Under the pieces are notes generated by a model, which searched no databases, had not been told where the DNA came from, and worked only from the letters and a program-made list of their open reading frames with translations. 47,808 nucleotides of DNA from Zoogloea sp. (GTDB taxonomy: Bacteria; Pseudomonadota; Gammaproteobacteria; Burkholderiales; Rhodocyclaceae). Shown in pieces: positions 42,146-47,808 of this stretch; positions within the stretch are counted from its first letter, which is position 1, and every line of letters begins with the position of its first letter. The position numbers and the translations under genes were made by a program. The stretch covers positions 1 through 47,808 of the forward strand of contig JAEUNU010000008.1 of assembly GCA_016789125.1 (NCBI GenBank), in the 5' to 3' direction.

Positions 42146-43417
42146 ATGTCCATCGAAGCTGGCACAGAGCCGCAACGCAACCGGGTTCTCGCGGCGCTGC
42201 CGGCCGACGAGTTTTCGCGGCTGGCGGACGACCTGGAGCTGGTCAGTTTCCCGGTAGGGGCTACCCTCTATACGTCGGGCGAAAGCCTGGCCTTCGCGTA
42301 TTTTCCGACCACCTGCATCTTTTCGCTGATCGCGGCCGCGGAGGACGGTTCCACCATCGAGGTGGCGATGACCGGACACAACGGCATGGTCGGCATCGCC
42401 CTGGTGCTGGGCGGCGAGACGACCCACTACCGGATCGTCGTGCAGTGCGCGGGCGAGGCCTACCGGGTTCGGGCCGAGGTGCTGTGCTGGGAGCTCGACC
42501 AGGGCGGCAGCCTGCGCCGGCTGGCCCTCACCTACACCCAGGCGCTGCTCGCCCAGATCGCCCAGAACGTGCTGTGCAACCGGCTCCATTCGGTCGATCA
42601 GCAGCTGTGCCGCTGGCTGCTTTTCAGCCTCGACATGCGCACCGGCAATGAGTTCGACATCACCCAGGAGGCCATCGCCAACCTGCTGGGGGTGCGTCGG
42701 GAAGGCATCACCGAGGCCGCCGGGCGGCTCCAGGCGGCGGGGCTGATCCACTATCGGCGGGGCCATGTCACGGTGGACGACCGGGCCGGGCTGGAAGCGC
42801 AGTCTTGTGAGTGCTATCGGGTGGTCAGGGCTGAGCACCAGCGGCTCTTTGCGCTGACGGGGGCGACCCTGGCGCGGCACAGGGCGCGGCCCAACCCGGC
42901 GACCCTGCGTCAGCGCGCCGAGGCTCGCCTCAAGCAGGCGCAAAGCCTCACCCTCGGCGTCTCCATGGACCCCGCGCGTCTGCTGCACGAACTCCAGGTG
43001 CATCAGGTCGAGCTCGAGATGCACAACGAAGAACTCCAGTACGCCTACGAAGAGGCGGATTCCCTGCGCGAGAGATATGCCGATATCTACGATTTTGCGC
43101 CGGTCGCTTACTTTACGCTGGACCCCCAGGGGGTCATCCTGCAGGTCAACCTGGCGGGGGCGATCCTGCTCGGGATCCGGCGTTCGCAGATGGCGCGCTG
43201 CCGTTTCGCTGCGTCGGTCGAGCCGACCTCGCTGCCCGGTTTCACGGCATTTTTCGAGGCGGTGCTGAGCGGCAAGCCCTGCCAGAGCTGCGACATCACC
43301 CTGATGGCGACCCACCAGCGCCCGCCGCTCCGGGTCAGGATCGAGGCCAGTGTGGATGAGCGTGGCAAGGAGTGCCGCATGGTGGTGATGAACCTCGCCG
43401 AGGCGGGCCGGGCCTAG
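42146..43417 (+). CDS. Crp/Fnr-type regulator fused to a PAS domain
   Basis: This 423-residue protein has a cyclic-nucleotide-binding-like effector domain (about 20–120), the long dimer helix and a Crp-type winged helix (about 170–215, FDITQEAIANLLGVRREGITEAAGRL). A linker with the motif [20 protein letters not shown] (about 278–297) leads to a C-terminal PAS domain (about 310–415). Crp proteins rarely carry a PAS domain after the DNA-binding part. No FNR-type cysteines are placed for a cluster. GAAGGA lies 5 bases before the ATG. The linker motif recurs in the kinase gene nearby, suggesting common ancestry or shared partners. Confidence 0.88.
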   Translation: MSIEAGTEPQRNRVLAALPADEFSRLADDLELVSFPVGATLYTSGESLAFAYFPTTCIFSLIAAAEDGSTIEVAMTGHNGMVGIALVLGGETTHYRIVVQCAGEAYRVRAEVLCWELDQGGSLRRLALTYTQALLAQIAQNVLCNRLHSVDQQLCRWLLFSLDMRTGNEFDITQEAIANLLGVRREGITEAAGRLQAAGLIHYRRGHVTVDDRAGLEAQSCECYRVVRAEHQRLFALTGATLARHRARPNPATLRQRAEARLKQAQSLTLGVSMDPARLLHELQVHQVELEMHNEELQYAYEEADSLRERYADIYDFAPVAYFTLDPQGVILQVNLAGAILLGIRRSQMARCRFAASVEPTSLPGFTAFFEAVLSGKPCQSCDITLMATHQRPPLRVRIEASVDERGKECRMVVMNLAEAGRA

Positions 43418-43494
43418 CCGGGGCGCCGCCGCGCCGCTGCAAGCCTGACGTCGCCTTATGTGGGGTGGCGCACAGAGTTTCAGCACCGTTTCCT

Positions 43495-43518
43495 GCAAAT
43501 TAGGTTAATACCATTTGC
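43495..43518. promoter_or_regulatory. Inverted repeat upstream of the BON-domain gene
   Basis: GCAAAT (43495–43500) and ATTTGC (43513–43518) are separated by 12 bases, with an inner GGT-TAAT-ACC. It lies 15 bases before the BON gene start and just after the Crp-PAS gene, so it could be an operator for that regulator. Confidence 0.4.
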
Positions 43519-43533
43519 GGGGATTCAAGCACA

Positions 43534-43920
43534 ATGAAACGCCACGAGCTGCTTCAGCGGGAAGTTCACGACGCGTCGAGCTTTGCCTCCTTCCGCGCTC
43601 GCCCAGGCGCCGGATGTTCTACCGCTTCGGTGCGGCACCAGGACGCGGAGCCGATTCTGGCGGGCCGGTTCTTCGTTCCCTTGGTGCCATTCTGTCGGCG
43701 TACCGACGGCGAGCTCTTGAGCGCCGCCAACGACGCTTTGCAGCAGCTGACCCAGGTTCCGGCGGACTACGTTGACATCCGGATCACCCAGGGCTGGATC
43801 AGCATGCGTGGCACCGTCGACTGGGACTGGCAGCGCGAGGCGGTGGTCAGCGCGATGCGCCGGCTCGTTGGAGTAGCGGGGGTCGGCGACGGGATCGAGA
43901 TCCGGCCGGCCTTCGCCTGA
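43534..43920 (+). CDS. BON-domain protein
   Basis: A 128-residue protein without an obvious signal peptide. The C-terminal half (about 58–122) is a BON domain: DGELLSAANDALQQL, then VDIRITQGWISMRGTVDWDWQREAVVSAMRRLVGVAGVGDGIEI. BON domains bind membranes or envelope proteins and are typical of OsmY-like stress proteins. The first 55 residues are not recognisable. It lies between the Crp-PAS gene and the convergent kinase gene. Confidence 0.8.
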   Translation: MKRHELLQREVHDASSFASFRARPGAGCSTASVRHQDAEPILAGRFFVPLVPFCRRTDGELLSAANDALQQLTQVPADYVDIRITQGWISMRGTVDWDWQREAVVSAMRRLVGVAGVGDGIEIRPAFA

Positions 43921-43925
43921 TACGC

Positions 43926-45386
43926 TCAGGCCGCGGCGCCGGCTCTGGACAACCAGTAGAGCAGGGTGTCGTAGGCCTCGTCGACGTCCACCGGTTTGGC
44001 GATGAAGTCATTCATGCCGGAGTTCAGGCACGCCCGGCGTTCGGCCGCCAGCACGCTCGCCGACATGGCGATGACCGGGAGCCTGCCGCAGCCCTCCAGC
44101 TGCCGGATGGCCTTGACGGCGTCGATGCCGCCCATTCCCGGCATCTGAAGATCCAGCAGCACCAGCGCGTAATCGCCGGTTTGCACCTTGCGCACGCCCT
44201 CGCTGCCGCTCGATGCCATCTCGGCCTGTAGGCCAGCGTCGTTCAGCATGGCTTGCATGATCTCCAGGTTGATGGGGTCGTCGTCGACTACCAGCACCCG
44301 CGTGCCGGCGTGATTACGCCGCAGGCGCTGTCTGGCACTTTCCGCCGTGGCCGCGGTCTCGGAGGGCTTCTCGTCGGTGCCCGCGGGTTTGTCCAGGCGT
44401 GCGGTCAGCCAGAAGCAGCTGCCTTCGCCCGGCGTGCTTATGACGCCTGCGTTGCCCCCCATCTGGCGCGCGATGCTGCGGGTGATGGCGAGCCCCAGCC
44501 CGGTGCCACCGAATTTGCGGGTGGACGAATTGTCGGCCTGGGTGAAGGGTTCGAAGAGCGTGGCGGCTTGCTCTGGTGTGATGCCGATGCCGGTGTCGAT
44601 CACGTCGAACCGCAGCAGGTAGCCGTGCGCGGTCTCGTCGAGCACGCTGCCGGTGAGGGTGATCGAGCCCTTGGGGGTGAATTTGACCGCGTTGCCCAGG
44701 TAGTTGAGGAGGGCCTGGGACAGGCGCCGCCGGTCTCCCCGGAGCCGGCCGGGCAGGCCGGGCACCTGGAGGGACAACTCCAGGCCCTTGCCGGTGGCGC
44801 TGTCGGCGACCATCCCGACCGTGCCCCGGATCAGCTCGGTCAGGGTGAAGTCGGCGTGTTCGAGTTCCAGCTTGCCGGCTTCGATCTTCGAAAAGTCGAG
44901 GATGTCGTTGATGATGCCGAGCAGGTGGCGGCTGGAGAGCTCGATCTTGTCGAGGTGGTCTTCCTGCTTCGGGCTCAGGGTGCTGCGGCGCAGCAGGTGC
45001 ACCATGCCGAGGATGCCGTTCATCGGCGTCCTGATCTCGTGGCTCATGTTGGCCAGGAAGCTGCTCTTGGCCTGGTTGGCGCGGGCCGCGGCGTCGAGGG
45101 CCACGCGTAGCTCGGCGGTGCGCTCGGCCACCCGCTCTTCGAGGTGGGCGTTGAGCTCGCCGAGTTTGGCGAGGGCGGCGTCGGCCCGCGCGCAGGCACT
45201 GCGCAGCTCTTCGTTCTGCATCGCCAGCTCGATCTGATGGACCTGCAGTTCGTGCAGGAGGCGCATCACGTCGATCTCATCCGGGCAGGTGAGGGGCTGC
45301 TGGGGCGTTTCCCGCAGCCGGGCTTCCGCGCGTCGGCGCAGTTCGGGGTCGTTCCTGTTCTCGTCGCCGGGCTCGTCAGTGGCCAC
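43926..45386 (-). CDS. Soluble hybrid histidine kinase with receiver domain
   Basis: This 486-residue protein has no membrane helix and no sensor domain. The N-terminal linker with [20 protein letters not shown] (about 42–61) is followed by a coiled coil. The HisKA domain has His116 ([10 protein letters not shown]), and the HATPase domain has the Asn box (about 232) and [16 protein letters not shown]. The C-terminal receiver has VVDDDP and phospho-acceptor Asp412 ([11 protein letters not shown]). GTG at 45386 has AGGAGG 6 bases before it and overlaps the CheB/CheR gene by 11 bases. Signal input therefore probably comes from the PAS domain of that partner. Confidence 0.92.
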   Translation of the reverse strand: MATDEPGDENRNDPELRRRAEARLRETPQQPLTCPDEIDVMRLLHELQVHQIELAMQNEELRSACARADAALAKLGELNAHLEERVAERTAELRVALDAAARANQAKSSFLANMSHEIRTPMNGILGMVHLLRRSTLSPKQEDHLDKIELSSRHLLGIINDILDFSKIEAGKLELEHADFTLTELIRGTVGMVADSATGKGLELSLQVPGLPGRLRGDRRRLSQALLNYLGNAVKFTPKGSITLTGSVLDETAHGYLLRFDVIDTGIGITPEQAATLFEPFTQADNSSTRKFGGTGLGLAITRSIARQMGGNAGVISTPGEGSCFWLTARLDKPAGTDEKPSETAATAESARQRLRRNHAGTRVLVVDDDPINLEIMQAMLNDAGLQAEMASSGSEGVRKVQTGDYALVLLDLQMPGMGGIDAVKAIRQLEGCGRLPVIAMSASVLAAERRACLNSGMNDFIAKPVDVDEAYDTLLYWLSRAGAAA

Positions 45387-47808
45387 GGGATGCCTCCTGG
45401 CTGCGCAGTTCGGTTTCGAGCTTCTTGATGGTGGTGATGTCGATGAAGGTGACCACCACACCGTCGATCACGTTGTCCTGGGTGCGGTAGGGCATGATGC
45501 GCACCCGGTACCAGCGGCCGTCCCGGGTGGCGACCTGCTTCTCGTTGAAGATCAGGGTCCGCAGCACGGCCAGCGCGTCGGTCTGCAGGTTAGGGTAGTC
45601 GAGTTCGGTGACGATGTCGGAGAGCGGGCGACCCACGTCCTTGGGGATGAACTTGAACAGGTGAGTGGCGTGGGTGGTGAAGCGCCGCAGCTTCATCTCG
45701 TTGTCGAGGAAGACCGTGGCGATCTCCGTGCTGTTGAGCAGGTTCGTCATGTCGTTTCGCGCCCAGGTGAGGTCGTCGACCTTTGACTGGAGCTCGGCGT
45801 TGATGGTCTGCAGCTCCTCGTTCATCGACTGCAGCTCTTCCTTGGAGGTGGTGAGCTCCTCGTTGGTGACCTGCAGCTCCTCGTTGGCCGAGCGGGCTTC
45901 CTCCATCGAGGCCTGCATTTCTTCCTGGTTGATCCGGAGCGTCTCGCGCAGCTGGTTGAGCTCGAGGAGCAGGGCGCTTTCCCTGTCCGAGGGGGGGCTG
46001 GGGCGGTGCCTGCGGCCCCCGGGGGGCGGCTTCACGTCGTTGAATACCACCAGCACGCGGCCCCGCAGGGCGTCGGGTTTCTCGAGGCCCTGCACGGTGA
46101 TGTTGACGGTGTGGGGGCGCCCGTCGTTGTCCAGCTGCAGGCCGTCCAGATGGATGGGGGCCGGGTCGTGGAGCGCCTTGCGGATCGAGCCGCAGAGGGC
46201 GTCGCGCAGGCCTTCCCGGGCCATCGCGTGGATGTTCATGTTGACCTTGCCGGCGGCGGGCTCGAGGTATTTGCCGGTGCGGCCGCTGATGTAGAGGATG
46301 TCGCCGTCGCCATTGACCAGCACGGCCGCCGGGGAGAAGCGCTGCTGGATCAGCTGGTCGGTGAGGTACTCGAGGCTTTCCCGGTGGTCGGGCCGGCCGC
46401 CGGGAGCCAATGCCGGGGCGCTGACGACCGGCCGCGTCGGAAAGCTCAGCCACGGCGAGCGCGCGTCGTGGTTGATGCGTTTGAAGACGTGGGTCTTCTT
46501 GTCCATGGGGGCGAACAGGTCGGAGAAGCCACCCGTGGTTTCGGCGCTGCCGAGCACCAGGATGCCGTCGCGGTTGAGGGCGTAGTGGAACAGGGGCAGC
46601 ACCTTCTTCTGCAGCGCCTGCCCGAAGTAGATCAGCAGGTTGCGGCAGCACAGGATGTCGAGCCGGGTGAAGGGCGGGTCTGAGATGATGTTCTGCGGCG
46701 CGAAGATCACCATCTCGCGGATGTCCCGGTTGACCCGGTAGCCGCCTTCATCGACGACGAAATAGCGGGCCAGCCGCTCCGGCGTGAGGTCGGCCGCGAT
46801 GTTGGTGGGGTAGCAGGCCTTGCGGGCCTTGTCGACGGCATCCACGTCGAGGTCGGTGGCGTAGATCTGCAGCGAGAAGTGGCCCGCCGGCTTGATGCGC
46901 TCCAGGGCTTCCCGGAACACGATGGCCAGCGAGTAGGCCTCTTCGCCGGTCGAGCAGGCCGGCACCCAGGCGCGCAGCATGTGGCCATCCGGGTTGCTGG
47001 CGAGCAGCAGGGGGAGGGCGGTGTCGCGCAGGAACTCCCACACCGCCGGGTCGCGGAAGAAGCTCGTCACGCCGATCAGCATCTCCTTGAAGAGAATGTC
47101 GATCTCCTGCAGGTTGGTGCGCAGGTAGTCGACGTAATCGGCCAGGCCGTCGAGCTGGAGCAGCGCGATGCGCCGCTCGATGCGCCGGTGCAGGGTGCTC
47201 GGCTTGTACAGCGAGAGGTCGTTGCCGCTGCGGTTGCGGAGCAGCACGATGATGCGGTCGAGGGCGCTCTGGACGCCGGTCTCGGGCTGGATGTCGTCCA
47301 GCAGGTGGGTTGCCGAATGCCGGACGTAGGCGATGATGCGCTCCACCAGTTCGCCGGTCGGCGCGACGATGTCGACCACGCCGGCCTTGACGGCACCGGC
47401 GGGCATGCTGTCGGCGCGGGCCTCGGACGGCTCCTGGGCGAGGGTCAGGCCGCCCTTTTCCTTGATTGCGCCGAGGCCGAGCAGGCCGTCGGAGCCCATG
47501 CCCGACAGGATCACGCCGATGGCCTTTTCCTGGCGGTCATCGGCCAGGGTGCGCAGGAAGAAGTCGATGGGCAGGCGCAGGCCGCGCTTCTCGGTGGGGT
47601 CGAGGAGATGCAGCGCACCGTGGAGCAGCGACAGATCCTTGTTGGGCGGGATCACATACACGCAGTCGGGCCTGACCAGCATGCCGTCGCCGGCCTCGAC
47701 CACCGGCATGGGGGTGTCCCGCTGCAGGAGTTCGGGAAGGTTGCTGGGGTGCTCCGGGTCGAGGTGCTGGACGATGACAAAGGCCATGCCGCTGTCCGCG
47801 GGTGCGCC
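45376..47808 (-). CDS. CheB–CheR–PAS fusion protein (N-terminus outside window)
   Basis: About 810 residues are visible; the frame stays open to the window edge, so the true start is beyond 47808. Order: CheB methylesterase domain (from [20 protein letters not shown], with the Asp in [10 protein letters not shown]; the serine motif lies outside). Next is the CheR methyltransferase domain ([50 protein letters not shown]). A long coiled coil of NEELQ/KEELQ repeats and a C-terminal PAS domain (about the last 110 residues) follow. Such fusions act as regulators of signalling complexes outside classical chemotaxis. It is translationally coupled to the downstream hybrid kinase. Confidence 0.94.
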   Translation of the reverse strand, partial: GAPADSGMAFVIVQHLDPEHPSNLPELLQRDTPMPVVEAGDGMLVRPDCVYVIPPNKDLSLLHGALHLLDPTEKRGLRLPIDFFLRTLADDRQEKAIGVILSGMGSDGLLGLGAIKEKGGLTLAQEPSEARADSMPAGAVKAGVVDIVAPTGELVERIIAYVRHSATHLLDDIQPETGVQSALDRIIVLLRNRSGNDLSLYKPSTLHRRIERRIALLQLDGLADYVDYLRTNLQEIDILFKEMLIGVTSFFRDPAVWEFLRDTALPLLLASNPDGHMLRAWVPACSTGEEAYSLAIVFREALERIKPAGHFSLQIYATDLDVDAVDKARKACYPTNIAADLTPERLARYFVVDEGGYRVNRDIREMVIFAPQNIISDPPFTRLDILCCRNLLIYFGQALQKKVLPLFHYALNRDGILVLGSAETTGGFSDLFAPMDKKTHVFKRINHDARSPWLSFPTRPVVSAPALAPGGRPDHRESLEYLTDQLIQQRFSPAAVLVNGDGDILYISGRTGKYLEPAAGKVNMNIHAMAREGLRDALCGSIRKALHDPAPIHLDGLQLDNDGRPHTVNITVQGLEKPDALRGRVLVVFNDVKPPPGGRRHRPSPPSDRESALLLELNQLRETLRINQEEMQASMEEARSANEELQVTNEELTTSKEELQSMNEELQTINAELQSKVDDLTWARNDMTNLLNSTEIATVFLDNEMKLRRFTTHATHLFKFIPKDVGRPLSDIVTELDYPNLQTDALAVLRTLIFNEKQVATRDGRWYRVRIMPYRTQDNVIDGVVVTFIDITTIKKLETELRSQEASRGH

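Noticed and set aside
1..47808. CRISPR arrays, insertion sequences or a replication origin
   Set aside because: No regularly spaced repeats, transposase genes, terminal inverted repeats or DnaA-box clusters were noticed on reading.

Overview
The window is a piece of a GC-rich bacterial chromosome. Gene content points to a betaproteobacterium, most likely Rhodocyclales (Azoarcus/Thauera/Zoogloea-like). The clues are the hupB–tRNA-Val–tRNA-Asp–ppiD block, a BktB-type thiolase, a CobD/CbiB-like protein, DUF2788, DUF4936 and YjfB-like small proteins, a FabMG-like protein, and a 5S rRNA of betaproteobacterial type. The lineage is inferred from protein families and was not computed.

Layout. 1–76 is the 3' part of a 5S rRNA gene followed by the rRNA operon terminator. 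225–2742 holds a TonB-like protein and a convergent asparagine-synthetase-like protein without the glutaminase cysteine. 3314–6810 is an arginine and housekeeping run: argF, argG, DUF2788, ppnP, yajQ and a YjfB-like protein. 6908–10432 carries a periplasmic retropepsin-like protease, a Nudix CoA pyrophosphatase, a CobD-like membrane protein and a beta-ketothiolase. 10603–13450 is hupB, two tRNAs, a possible small RNA and ppiD. 13604–24726 holds a double-receiver response regulator, mfd, an NRDE protein, DUF4936 and ygfZ, then the tightly overlapping run mltG–tmk–holB–pilZ–tatD–ankyrin.

The accessory part starts near 24.9 kb. A perfect LexA-type box (CTGT-N8-ACAG, 25216–25231) covers the -10 element of a strong leftward promoter that reads into a 68-residue two-helix membrane protein. 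The box also lies upstream of a rightward tyrosine recombinase, which is followed by a chromosomal KfrA-like coiled-coil DNA-binding protein. A second perfect LexA-type box (33929–33944) lies 8 bases before dnaE2, the error-prone polymerase, which here has no imuA or imuB beside it. An apparently orphan oligopeptide-binding lipoprotein and a DUF4136-like lipoprotein lie between the two SOS sites.

Upstream of dnaE2 is a secreted subtilisin with a GlyGly-CTERM-like tail. Its start overlaps the stop of a small exported protein that resembles a free-standing subtilase propeptide. The right part holds a MOSC protein, a FabMG-like protein, fumC, and a Na+/H+ antiporter behind a structured leader that may be a cation riboswitch. 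It ends in a signalling cluster: a Crp-type regulator fused to PAS, a BON-domain protein, a soluble hybrid histidine kinase and a CheB–CheR–PAS fusion cut by the window end.

The best candidates for something undescribed are the SOS-controlled small membrane protein with its divergent recombinase and KfrA-like neighbour, the propeptide-like protein coupled to the subtilisin, the antiporter leader RNA, and the possible small RNA before ppiD.
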